Positions 15,703 to 24,472 of a stretch of 64,000 nt of DNA are shown piece by piece. Each line of letters starts with the position of its first letter. Position 1 is the first letter of the stretch. The DNA comes from Steroidobacteraceae bacterium (GTDB taxonomy: Bacteria; Pseudomonadota; Gammaproteobacteria; Steroidobacterales; Steroidobacteraceae): NCBI GenBank assembly GCA_025451845.1, contig JANWJS010000012.1, forward strand, positions 1 to 64,000, given 5' to 3'. The notes beneath the pieces are model-generated. The model was not told the DNA's origin. It ran no database searches and worked only from the letters and a program-made list of their open reading frames with translations. Position numbers and translations under genes: made by a program.

Positions 15703-18066
15703 TCAATGGCCGCCCGCGCTGGCGGAAAGCACCTCGAGCTCCGATTCAAAACCCCGGAGATCCAGCCGGCACACGACACTCTGATGCCCCTGCTTCACGA
15801 GAAAGGCGCGGGCACCCGGCTCGAGCTCTTCTTTGATGAGGGCAAACTCACGCTGCGTCAGGCCGAAGCCGGCGGTATATTCGTCGAGCGCAGCATCCGC
15901 GTTGGGGAAGAAGATCTTCGTGGGCGTCTGCTCGATGATCGTCCGGCTGATGGGGCTCTCGAGGACGTCACTGGCACTTTGTGTCGCCAGACACATGACG
16001 CCGTTGAGCTTCCGCCACGTCTTCGGTCCGTCCTTGGCAAAGCCCTCGAAGGCGCGATCCTCGAGCAGGCGCCAGAACTCGTCCATCCAGCACACGAGGC
16101 GGCGGCCATCGAGAAGCTGACGCACGAGATGAAAGAGATACATCGTGACCGGGGCCCGCACGATGTCGTTGTCGAGAAACTCCGTCACGTCGAAGCCGAT
16201 CAATGACTGGCAGTGCAGACGCCCGATCACCGAGTCCCCCGCGTTGTCGAACACCCACGCGTAGGCACCCTCCCCTGTCTCGCACCAGCGGCCCAGGCGC
16301 CCGTGCAAACCCTCCGGATCAGTGGGATCGAGAAACTCCGCCAGCCGTGAGAGACGCCGCGTCTCCGGGGCAAGTGACAGGACGCCACGCAACGCCTGAT
16401 CCAAATCGCGTTGCTCGCGCACATTGAGCGGACGAGTACCGGATGGCCGCGCAAGAAGCTGCAGCCAGCACCGAAGGAATTCCAGATGCGTTGCGCTTGC
16501 CGGCAGCTGCAGAGGATTGAAACCCGTGGCGAGGCCATTGCGCAGGGTCAGGTACTCGCCCCCGAGTGCCCGCACCAGGCGCTCGAGCCCGCGATCCTTG
16601 TCGAGCACGACTTGGGTGGCGTTCTGGCGCGCCAGCATCGCCACGAGAAATCCGATCAGTACGGTCTTGCCCGATCCGGTCGGACCGCAGATGAAGGTGT
16701 GGCCTGCATCGCGCCGGCTATTGCCGTCGGACGGATCGCTGGCGTGCAGAGAGAAGTAATACGCCGATTGAGCGCGGGTCGGAAAGAGGGCCAAGGCTTC
16801 GCCCCAATGGTTGCCCGTCGGACGTCCCGGCGGGAAATTATGGAAGGGGACCATGGCTGCGAAGTTGCGCGAGGTGATGGGCGCCTTGCGAGGTCGCAGA
16901 TGGAAGCCGCCCGGCAGTTGTGCCCAGAAGGCAGCCTCGAGCGCCAAATCCTCCCGTGCCACGGTCATGCCAGTGTCCGCAAGGATGGCGCGCGCGTGCG
17001 CCACGCAATGGTTCAGCGTGCGCAGCCGCTCCTCCTGAGGGCGGCCTTGCGGGACCTCGTCAGGAGCGGCGAGCACTTGCAGCGTGAAATGATGATCCCC
17101 CATCACGAACTCATTACTGGTCAGCGCATCCAGCGCCTCCCCCAGCTCCTGCGCCTGTGAGACCGCGAAATCGCCGGCGTTGGCCATCCGATTGATCTGG
17201 CGCGTGAGCAGCGCCTGGCCGCTTGCCTTCGAGAGAAAGACGAAGGATTGCGTGAGAACGAATGCGAACGGAGCGCTGAGCAGCCGGTCGAGCATGCCGG
17301 TGACACTGGGTGTCGGATACTCCTTGATCCCGAGCATCGCTCCGACGCGCGTTCCAGTCGCCCCGCGGTACTCCATGACTTCCCTGCCAAAGCAGAGCCG
17401 CGTCGTTGCAAGCGCCGGGCCCAGAGGGCCACCGGGCAGCGGCATCCGCTGCCGCTCACCGTTGATGAGCATGGCGAGATATTCGAGCAGTGATGAGTAC
17501 CAGCGGCCGGCGTCCTGATAGCAACCGAGACTTTCCGGCTCATATCGCTGCAACGAGGCACAGAGCGCCTGCGCAAGCTTGCCGCAAGCCTCCAGGGCAT
17601 CGACCGTCTCGAGGCGGGGACTGGCGGATTTGAGTCGGCTGACGGCACGCGAGAGCACGCCCGCGGTCCTGCCGGCCGCCGGCCGATAGAGCACCGCCAG
17701 GTAGATCTCATTCAACATGAGGACCTCACCCGCGAGCCGGCGTCCATATTTCTCATGCAACGCGGCGGCGAATCCGCTCGACGTGGCTCCGGAGGGCCGC
17801 AGAGTCTCACGGCGGCGGATGATGTGACTCCAGAGCGCGATACCGGGCGCGGCGACGTTGCGCCACAACACATTCAGCTTCTCGTGCCAGACATTGAGCT
17901 GATCGACATCCGCGCTCTCGAAACTGATCCCGCCTAGTCGAAACACCTGCAGGTAGTCGCCGAAGGCCGTCTTGACGACCTCCGGCGCCACGTGCGCCGT
18001 GTAGGGGACATGGCGATCCACCATCAGCTCGTGGCGCATCGCAGACGCCCGCATTGCGCTCAGCAC
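15703..18066 (-). CDS. virB4: VirB4/TrbE-type secretion ATPase
   Basis: A 787-residue ATPase, the usual size for VirB4 without a fused VirB3. The N-terminal CagE/TrbE domain covers about 1-400; the C-terminal ATPase has Walker A CGPTGSGKT at 460-468 and Walker B VCWMDEFW near 645-652, followed by the conserved 'GVMCLATQSASDVLESPI'. It energises pilus biogenesis and substrate transfer. I used GTG at 18066 with GGAG about 8 bases upstream, overlapping the VirB3 stop; an ATG four codons later (18054) is an alternative. Confidence 0.93.
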   Translation of the reverse strand: MLSAMRASAMRHELMVDRHVPYTAHVAPEVVKTAFGDYLQVFRLGGISFESADVDQLNVWHEKLNVLWRNVAAPGIALWSHIIRRRETLRPSGATSSGFAAALHEKYGRRLAGEVLMLNEIYLAVLYRPAAGRTAGVLSRAVSRLKSASPRLETVDALEACGKLAQALCASLQRYEPESLGCYQDAGRWYSSLLEYLAMLINGERQRMPLPGGPLGPALATTRLCFGREVMEYRGATGTRVGAMLGIKEYPTPSVTGMLDRLLSAPFAFVLTQSFVFLSKASGQALLTRQINRMANAGDFAVSQAQELGEALDALTSNEFVMGDHHFTLQVLAAPDEVPQGRPQEERLRTLNHCVAHARAILADTGMTVAREDLALEAAFWAQLPGGFHLRPRKAPITSRNFAAMVPFHNFPPGRPTGNHWGEALALFPTRAQSAYYFSLHASDPSDGNSRRDAGHTFICGPTGSGKTVLIGFLVAMLARQNATQVVLDKDRGLERLVRALGGEYLTLRNGLATGFNPLQLPASATHLEFLRCWLQLLARPSGTRPLNVREQRDLDQALRGVLSLAPETRRLSRLAEFLDPTDPEGLHGRLGRWCETGEGAYAWVFDNAGDSVIGRLHCQSLIGFDVTEFLDNDIVRAPVTMYLFHLVRQLLDGRRLVCWMDEFWRLLEDRAFEGFAKDGPKTWRKLNGVMCLATQSASDVLESPISRTIIEQTPTKIFFPNADAALDEYTAGFGLTQREFALIKEELEPGARAFLVKQGHQSVVCRLDLRGFESELEVLSASAGGH

Positions 18067-18455
18067 GAGCGCAACTCCGATGGCGGACGGGTAGGAATTA
18101 CAACAGCAACGTCGGCCCGTCGCCGCCCCGACGGCCGCGGCGGGTCAAGAGGGAGCGGGCTGTAGCTGCTTGCACCCCACCAATGCCCATTGGCCAGCAA
18201 CGCCGGCAGCCGTGTCCGCCCGCAGAGGAGAAGGAGATCGAAGTAGCGCGGGTCACGCCCGCAGAGCAGCACGCTAACTCCGTGGATCGGCAACGCGAGA
18301 AGGAGCGTCAGTAAATTCCTCGTGACCAGAAATGCCTCGAGGGTGAACACCAGGTTGAATAGAAGCGCGGAATAAGTGACTCCCCAGCGCATGGGTGGGC
18401 GAGTCGCGCCGACGAAGAGCGGGTCTCTTGCGAGTCCTCGAGTTCCCCTGTCCAT
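18060..18455 (-). CDS. virB3: VirB3-type inner-membrane protein
   Basis: A 131-residue protein, slightly longer than the common 95-110. The family signature RDPLFVGATRPPMRWGV is at about 10-26, followed by two adjacent membrane helices (about 30-65) and the conserved RDPRYFDLLLL motif. The C-terminal 40 residues are basic and Pro/Arg-rich and have no obvious counterpart in standard VirB3. GGAGG lies just upstream of the ATG at 18455; the 3' end overlaps the VirB4 start. Confidence 0.9.
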   Translation of the reverse strand: MDRGTRGLARDPLFVGATRPPMRWGVTYSALLFNLVFTLEAFLVTRNLLTLLLALPIHGVSVLLCGRDPRYFDLLLLCGRTRLPALLANGHWWGASSYSPLPLDPPRPSGRRRADVAVVIPTRPPSELRSC

Positions 18456-18468
18456 ACCTGGTCCTCCG

Positions 18469-18792
18469 TCAGACGCCAAACATCCCGCGTACCCAGGAAA
18501 CAATCTGCGGAGCGCCGAATGCGATCGCGATGCCCAAGATTGCGCCGAGACACCAGCCCCAGGAGATTCGGTTCGCCATGGCCATCCCACCGAGCACCAT
18601 CACGAGGATGATGGCGATCGGGGTGAGCCACGCCAAAATATTGGTCTCGAGAGCGGTCGCGCCCGTTAGGAACGGTGACGCCTGTGCAAACGCCGGCTGT
18701 GACACGATCAACGCCACGGCCAACGAGAGAGCCAGCGTCATGGCAGCCGGTGACCCTGCGCATGCCACGCTTCGTGCAATTCGATGTAACAT
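18469..18792 (-). CDS. virB2: VirB2/TrbC-type major pilin
   Basis: A 107-residue prepilin. A long signal sequence ends near SQPAFAQA (about residue 34), and the mature chain has two hydrophobic helices separated by a short ISWGW turn, as in VirB2. Conserved small residues (GGMAMANR) lie at the start of the loop. It forms the shaft of the conjugative pilus. The ATG at 18792 is the last start that leaves a full signal peptide; the longer upstream frame is non-coding antisense. Spacing to VirB3 is 13 bases. Confidence 0.88.
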   Translation of the reverse strand: MLHRIARSVACAGSPAAMTLALSLAVALIVSQPAFAQASPFLTGATALETNILAWLTPIAIILVMVLGGMAMANRISWGWCLGAILGIAIAFGAPQIVSWVRGMFGV

Positions 18793-18895
18793 GGTTCCTG
18801 ATCCGTTTATCGCTTTGCGGATTCGATCTTCGCTGCACTGGCCCGGCGGCTGACGATGCGAGCCCCCCGTCTGTCCGCCGGCCGGCACCAGCTTC

Positions 18896-19291
18896 CTACG
18901 CACTGGCCGCGAGACGCTGCGGCTCCTCGGGCTTGCGGGATGCGCGCTCCTCGCGTTTGGCCTTGCCCGGGGCGCCGAATCGAAACCCCTGCACGATGAA
19001 ACTGTAGCTGTAGTGCCGCTCCCCGTCCTTGTCGGTCCAGTTGTCCGCGCGCACCTGCGCATCGACTATGAGCTGATCGCCCTTGCGGGCCGTGCGCGCG
19101 ATCGTCTCACCAAGCGGGCCGAACGCCGTGAACCAGATGCTGGTGGCGACCTCCCGCGCCCCGCCCTCCTCGTCTTTCCCGGCGTAGTCGTTGCCGATCA
19201 GGCAGAACTTCGCGTAGGTATGGTCTCCCTTGGCGGTGAGCTCGGGATTGCGGGAGAGATTGCCGATCGCGGTGAGGGTGAAACTGTTCAT
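18896..19291 (-). CDS. ssb: single-stranded DNA-binding protein, element type
   Basis: A 131-residue OB-fold SSB. The N-terminus MNSFTLTAIGNLSRNPEL and the later 'STSIWFTAFGPLGETIA' and 'GDQLIVDAQVRADNW' strands match the SSB/PriB fold. The C-terminus is short and basic and lacks the acidic DDDIPF tip of chromosomal SSB, as in many plasmid or ICE copies. It would coat transferred single strands. The start follows GAGGAG closely. It is the first gene of the leftward transfer run, about 100 bases upstream of the pilin gene. Confidence 0.88.
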   Translation of the reverse strand: MNSFTLTAIGNLSRNPELTAKGDHTYAKFCLIGNDYAGKDEEGGAREVATSIWFTAFGPLGETIARTARKGDQLIVDAQVRADNWTDKDGERHYSYSFIVQGFRFGAPGKAKREERASRKPEEPQRLAASA

Positions 19292-19315
19292 GACGGGCTC
19301 CTCGTGTTGGCCCAA

Positions 19316-19331
19316 CGTGCCGGATGGCACG
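19316..19331. promoter_or_regulatory. 6-bp hairpin upstream of ssb
   Basis: CGTGCC and GGCACG form a perfect 6-bp inverted repeat with a GGAT loop, 25 bases upstream of the ssb start and inside the 168-base gap between the two divergent genes. A TGATCA palindrome lies nearby. It could be an operator for the transfer operon or part of an oriT; no nick-site consensus is visible. Short hairpins arise often in GC-rich DNA. Confidence 0.35.
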
Positions 19332-19459
19332 ATGATCAGTCTAGAGACCCCCGCGGTGATTGGAATCCGATTTGCGTGCGTGTTTGTACAGAAATGCGCA
19401 TCCCTCGCGCCCGCCGAGACGCGCTATTCTTGATTGATCGCCAACAGCAGGGGACTTCC

Positions 19460-19705
19460 ATGTCTCTGACCGATGAATCGGACGATGAGGCGGTTGTCGA
19501 GGAATGCATCGAGGAGCTCGACGAGCTGATCATGGGCCTCGACCGTTTCCCGCCAGCTGCCGTTGCGGTCGCGATGGGCACCTATCTCGAGGGTTTGCTC
19601 GGCGCTCTCCTCGATGAGCGCCAATGCACGGCGAAGGAGATCCGCGAGCTTCTGCGCGAAATCGAGTGCGGCGTCCTGGAGGAGCAGTCTCCGGACGAGC
19701 GGTGA
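19460..19705 (+). CDS. small acidic protein divergent from the transfer operon
   Basis: An 81-residue, strongly acidic protein (runs such as DESDDEAVVEECIEELDEL) predicted to be helical, with no membrane segment and no family that I recognise. The ATG at 19460 has AGGGG 5-8 bases upstream. It reads away from the ssb-virB operon and shares its 168-base intergenic region, the usual place for a regulator or entry-exclusion or control gene of such an element. High acidity argues against direct DNA binding; an anti-regulator or DNA-mimic role is possible but speculative. Confidence 0.6.
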   Translation: MSLTDESDDEAVVEECIEELDELIMGLDRFPPAAVAVAMGTYLEGLLGALLDERQCTAKEIRELLREIECGVLEEQSPDER

Positions 19706-19743
19706 GCGCCGTCAGGAACTTTTATGCCGTACTCTTTGCAAAG

Positions 19744-20811
19744 TCAGTTGCCAAGCGTATCCGTAGAAATCCACGTCGGCACCCAGGTCTTGCCGCCATC
19801 CGCGGAAATGGCCCAGTCCTGATTGCAGGCGTTGGAGGTAATGTTCGACCAGGTGTTTCGGGTCAGCACGGTCTTTCCCTCCTGCTCATCCAGGAAGATG
19901 AAGGTTCCGACACCGTTCTTGAACTCCCCGATCATCGGCGGTAGCAGAGTGCCGGACTCGCTGTTCGAAAAATAGACCCGCCACTGTTGTGTCTTGCGGT
20001 CGTACAGCCGCAGCGCCAGGTCCTCGATGTGTCCGCTCGGGCCGTCGACTTCCAGCTGGCCGATATCGGCCCAATCGCCCCAAACGCGATAGACCACATG
20101 CGTTCCATGCAGATTGCTCCATACGCCAGGGGCGGACAGGGGGTTCTCCGCTGCGCGTATCTGCGTGTTCCAGTGCCCCATGTTGAAATCGAACCCGTGC
20201 TCTGGCCCGCTGCCGGGAGCGTAGGCCGTGTCGTAGGCGGGATCTTTCCTCAGCCGCGTGAGCTGTGCGATAAACTCCTTGACCCAGGTCTTGCCGCCGT
20301 CAGTCGAGGATGCGATTTCGTAATGGTAGGAATTGGGCGTCACGTTCGACCATATGCCCCGCTCGAGGATTTTCTTGCCCCCGGAGCTGCTCCAGCCGTA
20401 AAACACGCCGCGCCCGTTGTTGAATTCGCCGTACTCGGGTTCGTCCATGATGCCGTCATTGCTACTTGCGAAGGTCTGGCTCCACTGGCCGGACTTCGGG
20501 TCATAGAGGAAGAGCGTCAAGCCCTGAAAATGGCTCCCCGACCCGGAAGCCTCAATCTTCTCGATATTGGCCCGCCCGTTCCACAGCGGCTGATCGATCA
20601 CCGTTCCGGTCATCTTTTCCCACTTATCCTTCGATATGCGGCTCTGGATGTGTGTCCGCCAGGTGCCGAAGTGAAAATCGAAGGCATGCTGTTGATCCAC
20701 GGGCTGCGCGGAGCCTTCGGCCAGCGCAGGGTGCGATCCCAGTATCGCGGTGCAGGTCACCCCGCACAGAGCGGCGGCTAGCGTGCCGGCGCGGCAGTTT
20801 TTACGGGTCAT
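19744..20811 (-). CDS. secreted protein with two homologous domains, unknown function
   Basis: A 355-residue exported protein. Residues 1-32 are a signal peptide ending near HPALAEG. Two similar domains follow: the first begins HAFDFHFGTWRTHIQ and the second HGFDFNMGHWNTQIR. Each continues with a nucleotide-free beta-rich pattern, 'LFLYDPKSGQWSQTF' versus 'LRLYDRKTQQWRVYF', and a 'GGKTWV' strand near its end. This resembles DUF1579-type beta-barrel domains; function unknown. GGAGGG precedes the ATG at 20811. It is divergent from the MocR-type regulator with a 78-base gap, so it is a plausible target of that regulator. Confidence 0.75.
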   Translation of the reverse strand: MTRKNCRAGTLAAALCGVTCTAILGSHPALAEGSAQPVDQQHAFDFHFGTWRTHIQSRISKDKWEKMTGTVIDQPLWNGRANIEKIEASGSGSHFQGLTLFLYDPKSGQWSQTFASSNDGIMDEPEYGEFNNGRGVFYGWSSSGGKKILERGIWSNVTPNSYHYEIASSTDGGKTWVKEFIAQLTRLRKDPAYDTAYAPGSGPEHGFDFNMGHWNTQIRAAENPLSAPGVWSNLHGTHVVYRVWGDWADIGQLEVDGPSGHIEDLALRLYDRKTQQWRVYFSNSESGTLLPPMIGEFKNGVGTFIFLDEQEGKTVLTRNTWSNITSNACNQDWAISADGGKTWVPTWISTDTLGN

Positions 20812-20889
20812 TTCGGCCCTCCGTTTACAATGGCCATAGAGATACCGTGCAGGCCCCGGCATCTGAAGGGCCGGTTGGGGAAAAAAGCA

Positions 20890-22440
20890 GTGGGCCAACG
20901 TTCCGGAGCGCCGCGGGCCAGCGAGCCCTTGTTCGAGCTGGGGCTGGATCTGCCCGCACCGGGCTCGCGGGATGCCTCCCGCAGGCTCTATGAGCAGCTC
21001 AAGGAAGCCATCCTCGACGGCCGGCTGCCGCCCGGCGCCCGCCTGCCGGCCTCTCGCCGCTCGGAGGCGTTTCTCGGCGTCTCGCGCAATACCGCCGCTG
21101 CGGTGTACGAGCGGCTCGCCAGCGAGCGGCTGGTCGTGAGCCGGCCGGGATCCGGTGTCATCGTCGTCCCCCGTCCGCCGGCTGACCGCCAGCTTGCGCG
21201 TCCGGTGCTGCTGCGGCCCGCCGCCAGGCTCAATCCCATCTGGCTGCGGTCCGATGTCGCCGGCGCGATCGGCTTCTGGCAGGAGCCCCCGGGCGAAGAG
21301 CGTCGGGCTTCGGGGCACATGGATTTCCGACCGGCGCTGGTGGATTCCCGGCTCTTCCCGTTCGAGGTGTTTCGCCGTCTCAGCGCCAAGCAGCTCCGCC
21401 TGCTCGAGCGCCGGCCGGCCACGTTCCGCAGCCCGCAGGGCAACCAGGGCAATTATCGGCTGCGCGAAGCGATCACGCGGCACATAGCCGTGACGCGCGC
21501 TGTCGTCTGCGAACCGGAAGACATTCTCGTGACCTCGGGTGCGCAGCAGGCGTTCGACGTGTTGGCGCGCACGCTCGTGACATCCGGCCGCACCGTCGTA
21601 GCAGTCGAGGATCCCGGCTATCCCCCGATGCGTGCCGCATTCCTCGCCGCTGGCGCACGCGTTGTGCCGGTGCGGGTGGATACGGACGGAATCGTCGTCG
21701 AAGCCATTCCCGCTGACACCGAAGTGATTTGCGTTTGCCCTTCCCACCAGTTTCCGCTCGGCACCGCGCTCTCCGCGGCACGCCGCCGCCAGCTCATCTC
21801 GCTGGCGCGCAAGCGCGGCGCCCTCATCATCGAAGACGACTACGACGGTGAATTCCGGTTCGAGGGCGGTACGCTGGAGGCGCTGCGCACCCCTGATGCC
21901 GCAGATCTCGTCTTCTATGTGGGTACCTTCTCGAAATGCATGCTGCCGGCGCTGCGGCTGGGATACATCGCGGCGCCGGCCTGGGCGATGCCGACGCTGG
22001 TGGCCGCGAAGAACTGCATGGATTGGCACAGCCCGGTCCCGATCCAGGCGAGTGTTGCCGGCTTCATTGCCGAGGGACATCTGACGCGCCACGTGCGCAA
22101 AATGCGCGAGATATACAAGCGCCGCCGCAAGGCGCTCATCGAGGCGCTGACCGGGGAGCTCGATGAATGGCTGGAGCCCGTTCCCTCCTTCTACGGCATG
22201 CACGTGGCCGCGATTGCGAAGCCCGGCGTCGACGCGGAGGCCGCTGCGGCCGCCGCTGTGGCGGCAGGCGTGAGAATCCATACTCTGTCACGCTACTTCC
22301 TTGGCGAGCCAGACCGCTCCGGCATGGTGTTCGGCTATGGCGCCGCCGATCTCCCGCAGATCGCGCACGGCGTACGCAAGCTCCGCGAGGCCTTTCGGGG
22401 CGCGCTCCAGGCTCCGCGGCGCGCGCAACGGCGGGGATGA
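20890..22440 (+). CDS. MocR/PdxR-type GntR-aminotransferase regulator
   Basis: A roughly 516-residue fusion of an N-terminal winged helix (about 30-95: LYEQLKEAILDGRLPPGARL... SRNTAAAVYERL) and a fold-type I aminotransferase domain. PLP-binding landmarks are visible: VTSGAQQAFDVLA, EDPGYPPMRAAF, the IEDDYDGEFRF aspartate motif, and the Schiff-base lysine in TFSKCMLPALRLGY. MocR proteins are transcription regulators that sense PLP or amino-compound ligands. I prefer the GTG at 20890 (GGGG upstream), leaving 78 bases for divergent promoters; the ATG at 20830 would add 20 poorly conserved residues and has no ribosome site. The 3' end precedes the MarR operator by 40 bases. Confidence 0.9.
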   Translation: MGQRSGAPRASEPLFELGLDLPAPGSRDASRRLYEQLKEAILDGRLPPGARLPASRRSEAFLGVSRNTAAAVYERLASERLVVSRPGSGVIVVPRPPADRQLARPVLLRPAARLNPIWLRSDVAGAIGFWQEPPGEERRASGHMDFRPALVDSRLFPFEVFRRLSAKQLRLLERRPATFRSPQGNQGNYRLREAITRHIAVTRAVVCEPEDILVTSGAQQAFDVLARTLVTSGRTVVAVEDPGYPPMRAAFLAAGARVVPVRVDTDGIVVEAIPADTEVICVCPSHQFPLGTALSAARRRQLISLARKRGALIIEDDYDGEFRFEGGTLEALRTPDAADLVFYVGTFSKCMLPALRLGYIAAPAWAMPTLVAAKNCMDWHSPVPIQASVAGFIAEGHLTRHVRKMREIYKRRRKALIEALTGELDEWLEPVPSFYGMHVAAIAKPGVDAEAAAAAAVAAGVRIHTLSRYFLGEPDRSGMVFGYGAADLPQIAHGVRKLREAFRGALQAPRRAQRRG

Positions 22441-22479
22441 GCTGCCCAGGACCTGGCTCGACGGCCCGGTTTGATGAGA

Positions 22480-22501
22480 AGATAAACTGTTCAGTTTATC
22501 T
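22480..22501. promoter_or_regulatory. MarR operator palindrome
   Basis: Arms AGATAAACTG (22480-22489) and CAGTTTATCT (22492-22501) are exact reverse complements separated by TT. The site sits 12 bases upstream of the MarR start at 22513 in an AT-rich patch unlike the surrounding GC-rich DNA. A 10-bp perfect arm at such a position is typical of MarR or TetR autoregulation, so it is most likely bound by the MarR protein to repress the marR-MFS operon. Binding itself is inferred. Confidence 0.75.
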
Positions 22502-22512
22502 GTCTATCTGCT

Positions 22513-22950
22513 ATGCTGCGGGCCATGGCAAGGACCCGGGACCTCGACGTCGGTGAGTTCGCGCAGACGATCGGGCGGGTCGTGCGGCAGATGCGCGCGG
22601 CGGCCGCACAGCATGAGCTGTCACTGACCGAATCGGCGGTGCTGGCGCGGCTCGGTAGAGAAGGCCCGGCGACCACCGCGGAGCTGGCACGCGCCGAAAA
22701 CATGCGGCCGCAGTCCATGAGTGCCGCCGTCGCGACGCTCGAAGAGCGCGGCCTGGTCGAGCGCAAGCCGCACCCCAGCGACGGCCGCCAAACGAACATC
22801 GCCCTCACTGAGAAAGGCGCCGTGGTCCGCAGCAGCACCAAGGACCTGAAGCGCGCCTGGCTCGCGCAGGCGACGGCGCGGCTGGCAGACGAGGAGCGCC
22901 AGATCCTCTCCAGGGCCGGCGACATCCTCAAACGACTGCTCGAGCCGTGA
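22513..22950 (+). CDS. MarR-family transcriptional regulator
   Basis: A 145-residue winged-helix repressor of usual MarR size. The helix-turn-helix spans about 52-75 (TTAELARAENMRPQSMSAAV) and the wing carries the conserved DGRQTNIALTEKG motif at about 90-102. N- and C-terminal helices form the dimer interface. It probably represses itself and the exporter downstream until a small phenolic or drug-like ligand binds. A second ATG at 22525 is possible. Its stop overlaps the MFS GTG start by four bases (GTGA), so the two are translationally coupled. Confidence 0.92.
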   Translation: MLRAMARTRDLDVGEFAQTIGRVVRQMRAAAAQHELSLTESAVLARLGREGPATTAELARAENMRPQSMSAAVATLEERGLVERKPHPSDGRQTNIALTEKGAVVRSSTKDLKRAWLAQATARLADEERQILSRAGDILKRLLEP

Positions 22951-24350
22951 GCCCCGGAACGGACGCCCGCAGCGGTCAGCCGGTGCAGATCCAGACATCA
23001 CCGCTCACGGGGGTCTCGTACACCTGGCGGGCGCTTCGCCACCACAATTTCAGGTTGTTCTTCTTCGGCCAGAGTACCTCGCTGATCGGGACCTGGATGA
23101 CGCGCCTCGCGACAGCGTGGCTCGTCTACCGGCTCACCCATTCCGCCCTGCTCCTCGGTGTCGTGAGCTTCTCCGGGCAGATCGTCTCGTTCCTGCTCGG
23201 ACCCTTCGCCGCTGTGTGGGTGGAGCGGTTGGAACGGCGCCGGCTGCTCGTCGCTACGCAGGCAGCCGCGGCCCTGCAATCCCTGGCTCTCGCGGCATTG
23301 ACGCTCGCACATGTGATCACCCTCGGCGAGATCATCGCGCTCATGATGTTCCAGGGTCTGATCAATGCCTTCGACATGCCGGGGCGGCAATCTTTTCTGG
23401 TCCAGATGGTGGAGGATCGCGGCGATCTCGCCAACGCCATCGCCATCAACTCCTCGATGGTCAATGGCGCGCGGCTCATCGGCCCCGCAATCGGCGGTCT
23501 CATCATCGCGGGATTCGGCGAGGGCTGGTGCTTCCTCGTCGACGGCGTCTCCTACTTCGCCGTGATCGTCTCACTCCTGGCCATGCGGCTGCCGAAGCTG
23601 AGCGGCCGCGGCCAACCGGGGCGCAGCCTGGTGGAGGAGCTGCGCGAAGGCTGGGACTACGTCCGCGGATTCCGGCCGATCCGCACCGTCCTGCTCATCC
23701 TGGCGCTGACCTGCCTCATGGGGTGGCCCTACTCGGTGCTCCTGCCCGTATTTGCCGGCCAGGTGCTGCACGGCGGTGCCCATACGCTCGGATGGCTCAC
23801 CGCCGCATCGGGTGTCGGAGCCTTCTCGTCCGCGCTCGCCCTCGCAATGCGCAAGTCCATCGCGGGGCTCACCCGCACGCTGCTGGCTGCGATCGCCCTG
23901 CTCGGGGTCGGCCTCATCCTCTTCGGTCTGTCGCACGTCCTGTGGCTGTCGCTCGCCCTCATGGTGATGGTCGGGTTCGGCCTCATCCAGGCCGCGGCAG
24001 TCTGCAACACCATCATCCAGTCGCTCGTGCCCGACGACAAGCGCGCACGCGTGATGGGCTACTACACCATGGCGTTCTTCGGCGCTGCGCCCTTCGGCAG
24101 TCTCATGGCCGGCGCGCTCGCGCAACACATCGGTGCTCCCCACACGGTCATGCTGACCGGCACCTTCTGTCTTGCCGGTGCCGGCTGGTTTGCCGTGCAG
24201 CTGCCGAAAATCAGGCCCGCCATGCGCGCCGCTTACCGCGAGAAGGAGCTTGCGAGTCAACGAGCATCGGAAGCGCTGAGCCGCAGCGCAGCCGGCACTA
24301 CACCCTCGGGTGCAGCACTCAGCGCCCGCAGAATCTCGACCTCGCGGTGA
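22947..24350 (+). CDS. MFS exporter (EntS/DUF894-like)
   Basis: A 467-residue major facilitator with twelve predicted helices. The N-terminus RHHNFRLFFFGQSTSLIGTW and the loop 'ERLERRRLLVATQ' fit the enterobactin-exporter-like branch; 'MPGRQSFLVQMVEDRGDLANAIAI' is the usual central motif of this branch. The C-terminal 60 residues after 'LPKIRPAMRAAYRE' are hydrophilic. It starts at GTG 22947 inside the MarR stop. Regulated export of a toxic or siderophore-like compound is likely from context; the substrate is unknown. A decayed relative occurs at about 58480-58641. Confidence 0.9.
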   Translation: MSPGTDARSGQPVQIQTSPLTGVSYTWRALRHHNFRLFFFGQSTSLIGTWMTRLATAWLVYRLTHSALLLGVVSFSGQIVSFLLGPFAAVWVERLERRRLLVATQAAAALQSLALAALTLAHVITLGEIIALMMFQGLINAFDMPGRQSFLVQMVEDRGDLANAIAINSSMVNGARLIGPAIGGLIIAGFGEGWCFLVDGVSYFAVIVSLLAMRLPKLSGRGQPGRSLVEELREGWDYVRGFRPIRTVLLILALTCLMGWPYSVLLPVFAGQVLHGGAHTLGWLTAASGVGAFSSALALAMRKSIAGLTRTLLAAIALLGVGLILFGLSHVLWLSLALMVMVGFGLIQAAAVCNTIIQSLVPDDKRARVMGYYTMAFFGAAPFGSLMAGALAQHIGAPHTVMLTGTFCLAGAGWFAVQLPKIRPAMRAAYREKELASQRASEALSRSAAGTTPSGAALSARRISTSR

Positions 24351-24472
24351 GGAGTACCGTCCGGGCGAAGCAGATCCTGATGCCGGATAGGCGGCTGAAT
24401 GAGGATGCACGGTCGCTGCCAGGAGTCCCCCGGAAAGTGGGTCTGCGTCTTGCGTGACCGCTTCCGGCGCGA

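Noticed and set aside
20811-22281. Open leftward frame continuing the secreted two-domain protein gene upstream
   Set aside because: It is antisense to the MocR gene and lacks a signal peptide or family match; the ATG at 20811 with ribosome site is better.
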